Below the pieces are notes generated by a model, which saw nothing but the letters and a program-made list of their open reading frames with translations, ran no database searches and was not told the DNA's origin. From NCBI GenBank assembly GCA_003455565.1, contig DMQW01000355.1, forward strand, positions 3,588 to 10,426: a stretch of 6,839 bases of DNA, read 5' to 3'. Source of the stretch: Limisphaerales bacterium. Lineage in GTDB: Bacteria; Verrucomicrobiota; Verrucomicrobiia; Limisphaerales; UBA11358. Within the stretch, counting starts at the first letter, position 1. Every line of letters starts with the position of its first letter. This document shows positions 1 to 6,827 of this stretch, piece by piece. The translations under genes were made by a program, and so were the position numbers.

Positions 1-1355
1 GGATTCAAAATGCCGTGCGGGTCGAGCGCGGATTTTATCTTGCCGTGCAACGCGCGCGCTTCCTTGGAAACCGCCTGTGGCCACCAGCGTTTCTTGGCGA
101 GGCCGATGCCATGTTCGCCGGTGATCGCGCCACCAGAGGAAATCACCCAACGAAATAATTCATCAAGGCAAACTTCGGCGCGCTTTTTTGCGCCGGGTTG
201 TGTGTAATCCACCATGACGTTGGTGTGGATGTTGCCGTCGCCGGCATGGCCGAAGCAGGCAAGTTGCAGTCCGTGTTTCTTCTGCAACGTCGCGACGAAC
301 TTGAAAAGTTCCTCCAGCTTGCCACGCGGCACGACGACATCTTCGTTCAATTTCGTGAGGCGGGTATCGCGCAATGCGTAGGAAAATTCCCGGCGGATTT
401 GCCAGACGGCTTCGCATTGTTCGTTGCCGAATCCGCGTTCGACGAACAGCGGTTTTTGTTTCCACACAATCTCTTCCACGGCGGCGATTTCCTGGCGCAC
501 GGGATTTTCCTGTCCATCCAGCTCGACAATCAGATGCGCCTTGCAGCCGAGGAGTCGTTCGCTTTTGGTGTGTTTGGCGGCGGCGGCGAGCGTGAATTCA
601 TCGGCCAGTTCCGCCGCGCAGGGCAGAAAGCCGGCGGCGAAGATGGATTGCAACGCGCGGACGGCGGCGTTCATCGAGTTAAAACCGACGGCGAGATTCG
701 CGCGGAACGGCGGGAGCGGCAGCAGTTTCAACGTGGCTTCGGTGATGACGCCGAGCAGCCCTTCCGAGCCGACGAACAGCCGGTGCAGATCGAAGCCGGT
801 TTTGTTTTTATGCGTGCGGCCACCAAGCCGGACGATGGTGCCGTCGGCCAAAACGACTTGGAGGCCGAGGACATAATCGCGGGTGACGCCGTATTTCAAA
901 CAGCGCGGGCCGCCGGCATTGGTGGCGATGTTGCCGCCGAGGGAATTGTTGGCGCGGCTCGCAGGATCGGGCGGATAAAAGCGTCCGAGCTTTTCCACGG
1001 CGGTTTGAAATGCCGCAGTATTGACGGCGGGCTGGACGACGGCGACGAAATCGGCGGGATTGATTTCCAGAATTTTCCCCATGCGCTCCAGCGAGAGGGC
1101 GATGCCGCCGTGCATCGGCACGCAGCCGCCGACGTAGCCATGGCCGGCGCCGCGCGGTGTGACGGGAATTTTATTTTTGTGCGCGAACCGCAGAATGGTG
1201 GAAACGGATTTGGCGGAGCGGGGCAGGGCGACGGCGTCGGGCTGGTGGACGGCGAACCATTTGTCGCCGGAGTATTTGGCGAGCGTGGCGGGTTCGAGAA
1301 AGATTTCGCCGGGCAGGAGTTTTTTGAACTGCCGGAGCTGGCGGAGAAATTTCAT
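1..1355 (-). CDS. glcD: GlcD-type FAD-linked 2-hydroxyacid oxidase/dehydrogenase, C-terminus cut off by window edge
   Basis: This is probably a flavoprotein that oxidises a D-2-hydroxyacid such as glycolate or D-lactate to the 2-oxoacid; the exact substrate cannot be read from sequence. I translated 451 complete codons. The FAD-binding PCMH domain spans about residues 36-215. It contains the glycine-rich PRGAGHGYVGGCVP segment (67-80), NSLGGNIATNAGGP (137-150) and GFDLHRLFVGSEGLLGVITE (187-206). The C-terminal FAD-oxidase domain carries FGHAGDGNIH (368-377) and GAITGEHGIG (409-418), the conserved histidine motifs of the family. The visible end reads LDPHGILN and then a partial Pro codon. In this family that lies just before the usual C-terminus, so probably fewer than about 15 residues are missing, unless a C-terminal Fe-S domain is fused, as some relatives have. 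The start overlaps the DUF2007 stop as ATGA and has no obvious Shine-Dalgarno, suggesting translational coupling as the last visible gene of the operon. Family assignment is firm; the gene symbol is moderate. Confidence 0.93.
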   Translation of the reverse strand, partial: MKFLRQLRQFKKLLPGEIFLEPATLAKYSGDKWFAVHQPDAVALPRSAKSVSTILRFAHKNKIPVTPRGAGHGYVGGCVPMHGGIALSLERMGKILEINPADFVAVVQPAVNTAAFQTAVEKLGRFYPPDPASRANNSLGGNIATNAGGPRCLKYGVTRDYVLGLQVVLADGTIVRLGGRTHKNKTGFDLHRLFVGSEGLLGVITEATLKLLPLPPFRANLAVGFNSMNAAVRALQSIFAAGFLPCAAELADEFTLAAAAKHTKSERLLGCKAHLIVELDGQENPVRQEIAAVEEIVWKQKPLFVERGFGNEQCEAVWQIRREFSYALRDTRLTKLNEDVVVPRGKLEELFKFVATLQKKHGLQLACFGHAGDGNIHTNVMVDYTQPGAKKRAEVCLDELFRWVISSGGAITGEHGIGLAKKRWWPQAVSKEARALHGKIKSALDPHGILN

Positions 1356-1564
1356 TCGGCGGGCGCGTCTAAAAATTCCTTCGCATTGGCGGCTTCAGGT
1401 TCAGGAACTTCGATGCGCAGCAGGGTGGCGGTGGAAGTTCCCCCCAGCCAGCCGGCGGCATTTTCATTCGCCAAGAAGGGATGAAAACCGGCGGCTTCAA
1501 GGCGCGAGCGGGTGAGTTCTGCTTCAGCGAGATTGAAGTTGGTGGAGATGGTGATGAGTTTCAT
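1352..1564 (-). CDS. Small DUF2007-like protein (putative signal-transducing family)
   Basis: This is a 70-residue protein of unproven function. The pattern fits DUF2007, a short ferredoxin-like-fold family often labelled putative prokaryotic signal-transducing protein. It opens with a beta strand (MKLITISTNF). A helix follows in which residues 11-25 resemble the family's 'AELTRSRLEAAGF' region. The protein ends with a strand and helix, LLRIEVPEPEAANAKEFL (48-65), matching the typical 'V.VPEEDAEEA.ELL' ending. It has no signal peptide or membrane segment, so it should be cytoplasmic. Its ATG overlaps the stop of the upstream PIN/TRAM gene (ATGA at 1561-1564). Its own TGA overlaps the glcD start (ATGA at 1352-1355), so it is wedged between two genes and very likely co-translated. 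That arrangement supports a real gene despite the small size. The DUF2007 call rests on recalled family pattern, not a profile search. Confidence 0.8.
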   Translation of the reverse strand: MKLITISTNFNLAEAELTRSRLEAAGFHPFLANENAAGWLGGTSTATLLRIEVPEPEAANAKEFLDAPAE

Positions 1565-2580
1565 TTTAGATTTTCTACCCGCGCCTCGGCGAAGACGATG
1601 ACGCCTGCGCCGGTCTGGATGGTGCTTTGCACCTGCGCGTCAATCTGCTGGCCGACGTGGGACTGGGCGTTGTTGACGATGACCATGGTGCCGTCGGGCA
1701 GATAGCCGATGCCCTGGCCTTTGTCGCGGCCTTCGCGGACGATTTTCAATTCCAGAATTTCGCCGGGGAGCAGCGCGGCTTTCATGAGCCGGCCGATTTC
1801 GTGCAGGTTCAAACAGGAGACGCCCTGAAGTTCGGCGACCTGGGCGAGGTTGAAATCGTTGGTGATGAGGCGGGCCTTGAGATTGAGCGCGAGGTGGACG
1901 AGCTTGGCGTCCACGTCTTTTTCCCCGGGAAAATCGCCGTCGTGGATGCGGACTTCAATTTTCGCGCTGTGCTGAAGGCGGTTGAGCATTTCGAGCCCGC
2001 GTCTTCCGCGCGCCCGTTTGATGGGATCGGCGGAATCGGAGATCTGGTGGAGTTCGTGCAGCACGAAACGGGGGACGATGACGAGGCCTTCAATGAATTT
2101 CGCTTCGATAAGGTCGGCGATCCGGCCATCAATGATCACGCTCGTGTCGAGCAACAGCAGATTCTCCGGTTTGTTTTGCGGCATGAACCGGACATACGGA
2201 ATAATGAGCGAAAAATCTTCCTTGTTGCTGCGCATCGCCAAAACCATGCCGATATAACCGAAGCTCAAGAACAGGCAGAGACGGATGAGCCAGTGGACAT
2301 TGTCGGCGGCATTCACAAACAGGCCGGAGCCGTCAATGAGCATCGCCACACACATGCCGAGCAACAGGCCGAACGTCGTGGCCGAAAATGCGCGGAGCGA
2401 GAATCCTTTGAGCATTTCATCCACGGCGATGAGCAGGCCGCCGAAGCCAAAGCCGATCATCATGCCGAGAATGCTGCCGTGTTGTTCCCCGACATATTCA
2501 GGGCGCACCTGGCTGACGGCGTAGCCGCCCATAATGCAAAGGCTAAGAAATAAAAGCCGGATGGACCAAAGTGGCGTCAT
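1561..2580 (-). CDS. Membrane-anchored PIN/TRAM domain protein (YacL-like)
   Basis: A 339-residue protein with the architecture of the YacL family: N-terminal membrane helices, then a PIN nuclease-like domain, then a TRAM RNA-binding domain. Hydrophobic segments lie at about 6-24, 36-53, 66-84 and 97-116. The PIN domain begins at LLLLDTSVIIDGRI (141-154). It keeps the usual acidic metal-binding set: Asp145, Glu176 in VLHELHQI, Asp222/Asp224 in KDVDAKLV and Asp242 in ITNDFNLA. All catalytic positions therefore look intact, so a Mg/Mn-dependent RNase activity is plausible, though activity is not established for most YacL-type proteins. The TRAM-like beta barrel runs from about 272 to 335 (LPGEILELKIVREG, then GIGYLPDGTMVIV and the GQQIDAQV strand). 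Length matches the family (roughly 340-370 residues). Its start overlaps the mlaD stop as ATGA, and its stop overlaps the DUF2007 start the same way. A role in RNA turnover at the inner membrane is inference. Confidence 0.92.
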   Translation of the reverse strand: MTPLWSIRLLFLSLCIMGGYAVSQVRPEYVGEQHGSILGMMIGFGFGGLLIAVDEMLKGFSLRAFSATTFGLLLGMCVAMLIDGSGLFVNAADNVHWLIRLCLFLSFGYIGMVLAMRSNKEDFSLIIPYVRFMPQNKPENLLLLDTSVIIDGRIADLIEAKFIEGLVIVPRFVLHELHQISDSADPIKRARGRRGLEMLNRLQHSAKIEVRIHDGDFPGEKDVDAKLVHLALNLKARLITNDFNLAQVAELQGVSCLNLHEIGRLMKAALLPGEILELKIVREGRDKGQGIGYLPDGTMVIVNNAQSHVGQQIDAQVQSTIQTGAGVIVFAEARVENLK

Positions 2581-3560
2581 GGGCGTGCGCGGTTGGGGCT
2601 GGTGGAGGTTTTGAAGGTATTGGTTGCGGCCGGTTTACGTGACCACAAGATGCCCCAGAGTCCGACGCGGTTCAAGTTGCTGGTCGTGATGGAGAGATTG
2701 GCGGCGATGGTCTGCACGTTCGTGGCGAGTTCCTGGTTTTGCAGCACCGTTCCGGCCAGGCCTTTGCCCGCCTGCAAATCGGCGGCGAGTTGTTTGAACG
2801 TGATGGTCAGGTCTTCGATATTTTTCGTGGCGGCGGTGAGGTTGGCGCCGTTGGTCGCCAGCATCTCCTGCGCGGAAGCGGCGAGCCGGTTTAGTTCCGT
2901 GGTAAAATAAACCGCGTTGCTCACGGCGAGGCCGACCTGCGAACCGTTCGTCGCCACGATGCCGTTGATGCCTTTCACGGCACCGATCGCCTGCTCGGTG
3001 AAAACCCGCAGGTTGGTAATCGAGGCGCTGAAGTTCGCGAGCGTCTGCGCGTTCAGCACCTGCGCGCGCAAATCCGTGACCGCCGCGTCCAGTTTTTTCG
3101 CCGTCCCGTCAAGGCGCTGGATGAAACCCGCCGCGCTGCGGGCGACTTCCTGCAAATTGAACGGCTCCTGACAATCCACGTCCGCGTTGTTGGTCAGCGC
3201 TGGCGGAAAGTTTTCCGTCGGGATGACCGAGACAAATTGATCGCCGAGGAAGCCCGCCTGTTCGATGACAAACCGTGCGTCGTGGTAGATCTTAACATCT
3301 TTATAGACTTTCAGCATAATGGTCACGCTCTTGGTGTCGGGCGCGAGCTGGATCTGGCTCACCGTGCCGACCTGCACGCCGGAGAGCAGCACGCCGGATT
3401 TCACCTTGAGACCGCCGACGTTGACGGCGTGCAGCCGCAGCGAATAAGTGCCGCGAAACAGGCTCGTGCCCTTGCTGAACTGCACGAGCAACACCGCCAG
3501 CAACACCAGCCCGATGGCCACAAACAGGCCGACCTTCATTTCTAATCGTGATTTTTCCAT
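2577..3560 (-). CDS. mlaD: MCE-domain lipid-binding protein of an Mla-type transporter
   Basis: The periplasmic, substrate-handling subunit of an MCE transporter; MCE domains form hexameric rings that bind and pass phospholipids. It has 327 residues. A short cytoplasmic start (MEKSRLEMK) is followed by one membrane anchor at about 10-28. A single MCE domain covers about 37-115 and shows the family core VNVGGLKVKSGVLLSGVQVG (47-66) and the QAGFLGDQFVSVIP strand (101-114). Residues 140-300 are rich in Ala, Leu, Asn and Thr and look largely alpha-helical. They end with GKGLAGTVLQNQEL (265-278), a motif common near the end of long MlaD/Mce proteins, and then GLWGILWSRKP. Escherichia coli MlaD is only about 183 residues and lacks this long tail. 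The start ATG sits 2 bases after the mlaF stop; the stop overlaps the next gene as ATGA. MCE identity is secure; the symbol is by position and family. Confidence 0.94.
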   Translation of the reverse strand: MEKSRLEMKVGLFVAIGLVLLAVLLVQFSKGTSLFRGTYSLRLHAVNVGGLKVKSGVLLSGVQVGTVSQIQLAPDTKSVTIMLKVYKDVKIYHDARFVIEQAGFLGDQFVSVIPTENFPPALTNNADVDCQEPFNLQEVARSAAGFIQRLDGTAKKLDAAVTDLRAQVLNAQTLANFSASITNLRVFTEQAIGAVKGINGIVATNGSQVGLAVSNAVYFTTELNRLAASAQEMLATNGANLTAATKNIEDLTITFKQLAADLQAGKGLAGTVLQNQELATNVQTIAANLSITTSNLNRVGLWGILWSRKPAATNTFKTSTSPNRARP

Positions 3561-3562
3561 GG

Positions 3563-4309
3563 CTATAAAATGGTTTCTTTCGCGTCCGCCACGCCGTCAA
3601 TGAACTGCCTCACCACCGGGTCTTGCGACGCAAAAAATTCCTCCGGTGCGGCGTTCGCATAAATTTTCCCCTCGTGCAGCATCAACACGCGGTTGCCCAC
3701 GCGCCGCGCGGTCCGCATGTCATGCGTCACCACCACCGACGTGACCTTGAGCTGGTCGCGCACGCGGATGATCAATTTGTCAATGCTGTCCGCCACAATC
3801 GGATCCAGCCCCGTCGTCGGCTCATCGTAAAGCAGAATCTGCGGTTCGTAAACAATCGCCCGCGCCAGCCCGACGCGCTTGCGCATCCCGCCCGAAAGCT
3901 CCGCCGGATTTTTTTTCTGCGTGCCCGGCAGATCCACCATCGCCAGCGCCGCAGTCACGCGCTGCTCAATTTCCCCCGGCGTGAACTTTTTTTTTCGGAT
4001 CAACGGAAACGCCACGTTCTCCGCCACCGTCATCGAATCAAACAACGCCGCACTCTGGAACACCATGCCGAACTTCTCGCGGATGCGCAGCAACTGGCGT
4101 TCGTTCATCCGCACGATGCTTTCGCCGTTGATCAACACGTCGCCCGAATCCGGTTGCAGCAGCGCGATGAGATGTTTCAGCAGCACGCTTTTGCCGCCGC
4201 CGCTGCGCCCGATGATCGCCACCGATTCGCCGCTTTCAATCCGCAAATCCACGCCGTCGAGAACCAGTTGCGTGTCGAACGATTTCTTGAGCTGGCGGGT
4301 TTCGATCAT
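3563..4309 (-). CDS. mlaF: ABC transporter ATPase of the Mla lipid-transport system
   Basis: The cytoplasmic ATPase that powers MlaE/MlaD lipid transport, 248 residues. All nucleotide-binding motifs are present: Walker A GRSGGGKS (34-41), Q-loop Gln85 in GMVFQSAALFDSMTV, signature LSGGMRKR (138-145), Walker B ILLYDEP (158-164, catalytic Glu163) and switch His196 in VVVTHDM. The SGGMRKRVGLARAI signature and the RQFIDG tail (234-239) are characteristic of MlaF/TGD3-type ATPases rather than generic importers. I chose the ATG at 4309-4307 (MIETRQLKKSF). It overlaps the mlaE stop as ATGA and begins right before the first ATPase strand. The reading frame stays open upstream to 4453, but that extension lies inside mlaE and encodes low-complexity, non-family sequence. 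The coding strand carries two A homopolymers (9 A at 3987-3995, 8 A at 3909-3916) encoding lysine-rich stretches. Confidence 0.96.
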   Translation of the reverse strand: MIETRQLKKSFDTQLVLDGVDLRIESGESVAIIGRSGGGKSVLLKHLIALLQPDSGDVLINGESIVRMNERQLLRIREKFGMVFQSAALFDSMTVAENVAFPLIRKKKFTPGEIEQRVTAALAMVDLPGTQKKNPAELSGGMRKRVGLARAIVYEPQILLYDEPTTGLDPIVADSIDKLIIRVRDQLKVTSVVVTHDMRTARRVGNRVLMLHEGKIYANAAPEEFFASQDPVVRQFIDGVADAKETIL

Positions 4310-5088
4310 AACAGCATCACCACCACCCGCTGCAATGCCAGTGTCAGGAAAAAGTTTGAGATGAGGATCGCGATGGACGAATACACCACCGCCTCCGTCG
4401 TCGCGCGGCCCACGCCCTGCGCGCCCACGCTGCAACTCATGCCTTTGTAACAACCCACCAGCGCGATGATGCCGCCATAGACGAACGCCTTGGTCAGTCC
4501 GATGAAAACATCAATGTCCCCCGTGTATTTCAGCATGTTATACCACGAATACACCGGATCAATTCCCAGCAGATAAACGCCCACGAGATAACTCGCGCCG
4601 ATGCCAATGGTGATGGATTCAATTGTCAGCAGCGGCAAGGCAATCATCGAAGCGAGCAGACGCGGCACCACCAGATAATCCACCGGATGCGTCGCCAATG
4701 TCCGCAACGCGTCAATCTGTTCCGTCACGCGCATCGTGCCGATTTCCGCCGCGATGGCCGCGCCCACGCGCCCCGACACCATCAGCGCCGTCAACACCGG
4801 GCCGAGTTCGCTGCACATCGAGACGCCCACGACCGCGAGCGTGGCCGTGTCCATCTTGATTTTGTGAAATTGAAAATAAGTCTGTGCGCCCAGCACCATG
4901 CCCGTGAATGCGCCCGTGACCAGCACCACCGATTGCGATTTGATGCCGATGAAATAAATCTGATACAGCAGATCGCGCCACGCCACCTTGAACGTGAGCA
5001 ACGACATGACCGCTTCGCGTGCCAGTGCCGCGATGCGACCCAGCCCCGTCAGCCATTCACCAACCCATGTTTCCGCGAGAAACTTCAT
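4306..5088 (-). CDS. mlaE: Permease of the Mla lipid-transport ABC system
   Basis: The inner-membrane permease (MlaE/TGD1 family) that pairs with MlaF and MlaD to move phospholipids, 260 residues, the normal family length. It starts with an amphipathic interface segment (about 1-40), followed by several hydrophobic helices (about 50-70, 84-104, 143-175, 195-213 and 236-258). The family hallmark is intact: SELGPVLTALMVSGRVGA (93-110) continuing into AAEIGTMRVTEQIDAL, the coupling region contacted by the ATPase. The second hallmark, GCYKGM followed by GAQGVGRATTEAVV (212-235), is also clear. It is the first gene of the minus-strand train, with the non-coding divergent gap upstream and mlaF overlapping its stop. 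The start at 5088 agrees with the usual family N-terminus; no strong Shine-Dalgarno precedes it. Confidence 0.95.
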   Translation of the reverse strand: MKFLAETWVGEWLTGLGRIAALAREAVMSLLTFKVAWRDLLYQIYFIGIKSQSVVLVTGAFTGMVLGAQTYFQFHKIKMDTATLAVVGVSMCSELGPVLTALMVSGRVGAAIAAEIGTMRVTEQIDALRTLATHPVDYLVVPRLLASMIALPLLTIESITIGIGASYLVGVYLLGIDPVYSWYNMLKYTGDIDVFIGLTKAFVYGGIIALVGCYKGMSCSVGAQGVGRATTEAVVYSSIAILISNFFLTLALQRVVVMLL

Positions 5089-5324
5089 TGCATCCGCAGC
5101 CTAGCAAACGGACTTGCGGATTGCCAGCGTTCGGTTTGTAGCTGCCGGTTTTCCTCTCCGCCTCGAACAGGAGGATCAAGGGTGAGGTGTCGAACTGCCG
5201 GTCTGCACATTCCGCAATTGTCTGTGGTAGAACAAATGTTGGAGCGGATTGGCTTGCGTTTTGTCAGGACAGGAATTTAATCTGTTTCGTCGCTCACAAC
5301 CAAAAGTTTTAACATTGTAACATT
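5089..5324. promoter_or_regulatory. Divergent intergenic region between mlaE and fucI
   Basis: This 236-base stretch separates the divergent mlaE and fucI starts and is the only sizeable non-coding gap in the window, so promoters for both transcripts should lie here. No frame gives a believable protein. I scanned both strands and found no convincing -35/-10 pair. A TTGTCA at 5261-5266 resembles a -35 box for the plus strand, but no good -10 follows at normal spacing. The part nearest fucI (about 5270-5324) is AT-rich compared with the rest, as expected of a promoter or leader. A short AACA-AA-TGTT palindrome is at 5231-5240. The regulatory role is inferred from position. Confidence 0.5.
5311..5324 (+). 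repeat. AACATT direct repeat abutting the fucI start
   Basis: The hexamer AACATT occurs at 5311-5316 and again at 5319-5324, separated by GT, and the second copy ends directly at the fucI ATG. No purine-rich Shine-Dalgarno is present in this leader. The repeat could be an operator half-site pair or an AT-rich, unstructured ribosome-loading leader. At this length it could also be chance. Confidence 0.3.
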
Positions 5325-6827
5325 ATGAAACTATCTGTCTTCAACGGTTCACTTCCCAAAATCGGCATCCGCCCCACGATTGACGGGCGGCTCGGCGGCG
5401 TCCGCGAGTCGCTCGAAAAACAAACCATGGACATGGCCAGGTCCGCCGCGAAATTGATTTCGTCCAGCCTGCGTTATCCGAACGGCAAGCGCGTCGAATG
5501 CGTCATCGCCGACACTTGCATCGGCGGCGTGGCCGAAGCGGCGGCGTGCGCGGAAAAATTTTCGCGCGAAGGCGTCGGCGTTTCGCTCACCGTCACGCCG
5601 TGCTGGTGCTATGGCAGCGAGACGATGGATATGAACCCGTCCGTTCCGAAAGCCGTTTGGGGTTTCAACGGCACGGAACGGCCGGGCGCGGTTTATCTCG
5701 CGGCAGTTCTCGCCGGTCACACGCAAAAGGGAATTCCCGCGTTCAGCATTTACGGACGCGACGTTCAGGACGGCGGCGACAAATCCATTCCTGCCGACGT
5801 GCAGGAAAAAATTTTGCGCTTCGTCCGCGCCGGTCTCGCGGTGGCGTTGATGCGCGGCAAATCATATCTCGGCATGGGCGGCGTCTCGATGGGCATCGCC
5901 GGTTCGATTGTGGACCAGCCGTTTTTTGAAAGTTATCTCGGTATGCGCGTCGAGACGATTGACATGACGGAATTTCTCCGCCGCATGGACAAGGGGATTT
6001 TTGATCAGGCCGAATACAAAAAAGCGCTCAAGTGGGTGAAGGCGAATTGCCCCGAAGGCAAAGATTACAACTCGCCGCAGACGACGCGTCCGCGCGCGCA
6101 ACTCGACAGCGAATGGGAAAAATCCGTCAAGATGTCGCTCATCGCCCGCGACCTCATGGTCGGCAATCCGAAGCTCGCGGAAATGGGTTTTGGCGAAGAG
6201 GCGCACGGTCACAACGCCATCGCGTCCGGTTTCCAAGGCCAGCGCCAGTGGACGGATTACCAGCCCAACGGCGATTTTCTCGAAGCCATCCTCAACACAT
6301 CGTTCGACTGGAACGGCATCCGCGCGCCTTACATTGTCGCGACGGAAAACGATTCTCTCAACGGCGCTTCGATGTTGTTTGGTCATTTGCTCACGAACAC
6401 CGCGCAGATTTTTGCGGACGTGCGGACTTACTGGAGCGCGGATTCCGTAAAGCGCGTCTCCGGCCACGAGCTTGCCGGCGAGGCGGCGGGCGGCATTTTG
6501 CATCTCATCAACTCCGGCCCGGCCACGCTCGACGGCACGGGCCAGATGGAACGCGACGGCCAGCCCGCGATGAAACCGTTCTGGGAAATCACCAAGGACG
6601 AGGCGCAGAAATGTTTGGACGCGACGACGTGGCATCCGAGCATCACGGAATATTTTCCGGGCGGCGGCTGGTCCACGCGTTTCCTCACGCGCGGCGGAAT
6701 GCCCGTGACAATGTGTCGTTTGAATCTCGTCAAAGGTCTCGGCGCGGTGCTGCAAATCGCCGAAGGTTACACGGTGGATTTGCCGGAAAAAGTTCACGAC
6801 GCGCTCGACCAGCGCACGAATCCGACC
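5325..6827 (+). CDS. fucI: L-fucose isomerase, C-terminus truncated at contig end
   Basis: A cytoplasmic metal-dependent (Mn2+) ketol isomerase converting L-fucose to L-fuculose; family members also act on D-arabinose. 501 codons of genuine sequence are visible out of about 590 expected. It aligns from memory almost without gaps to Escherichia coli FucI: LPKIGIRPTIDGR (10-22), ECVIADTCIGG (58-68), VTPCWCYGSETMDM (90-103), VWGFNGTERPGAVYLAA (111-127) and GGVSMGIAGSIVD (185-197). The metal ligands corresponding to E. coli Glu337 and Asp361 are present as Glu341 (VATENDSLNG) and Asp365 (FADVRTYW). The third ligand, His528 in E. coli, lies beyond the window. The start is fixed by the short leader before LPKIGIRP. 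The gene is transcribed away from the mla train. The frame stays open to 6839, but the last four codons come from apparent adapter sequence and are excluded here. No other fucose-pathway gene is visible. Confidence 0.96.

Noticed and set aside
1..1355. Functional link between GlcD and FucI through lactaldehyde/lactate
   Set aside because: Fucose breakdown can yield lactate, but the genes are on opposite strands in different transcripts, the GlcD substrate is unknown, and no aldolase, kinase or lactaldehyde enzyme is visible.
198..1484. 428-codon open frame on the plus strand
   Set aside because: It lies antisense to glcD and DUF2007, which have clear family motifs. The translation is Gly/Ala/Phe/Asp-rich with no recognisable domain. 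GC-rich third positions on the true strand suppress stops in this frame.
1627..2553. 308-codon open frame on the plus strand
   Set aside because: It mirrors the PIN/TRAM gene; composition is skewed to Glu/Asp/His/Ala and no motif is seen.
3623..4450. 275-codon open frame on the plus strand
   Set aside because: It is antisense to mlaF with an Arg/His-rich translation typical of a shadow frame.
4310..4453. Upstream extension of mlaF to an ATG at 4453
   Set aside because: The added residues lie inside mlaE, are low complexity and precede the normal MlaF N-terminus. The ATG at 4309 gives the ATGA overlap and family length.
5152..5175. TCCTC...GAGGA inverted repeat in the intergenic gap as a terminator or operator
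   Set aside because: The arms are only about five bases with a long loop and no following T run, so it is not better than chance.
5116..5251. GCGGATTG repeated at 5116-5123 and 5244-5251
   Set aside because: An 8-base repeat in a 236-base region with no symmetry or further copies is too weak to call an operator.
5862..6797. 311-codon open frame on the minus strand
   Set aside because: It is antisense to fucI, whose conserved active-site sequence is unmistakable; the antisense product has no family features.
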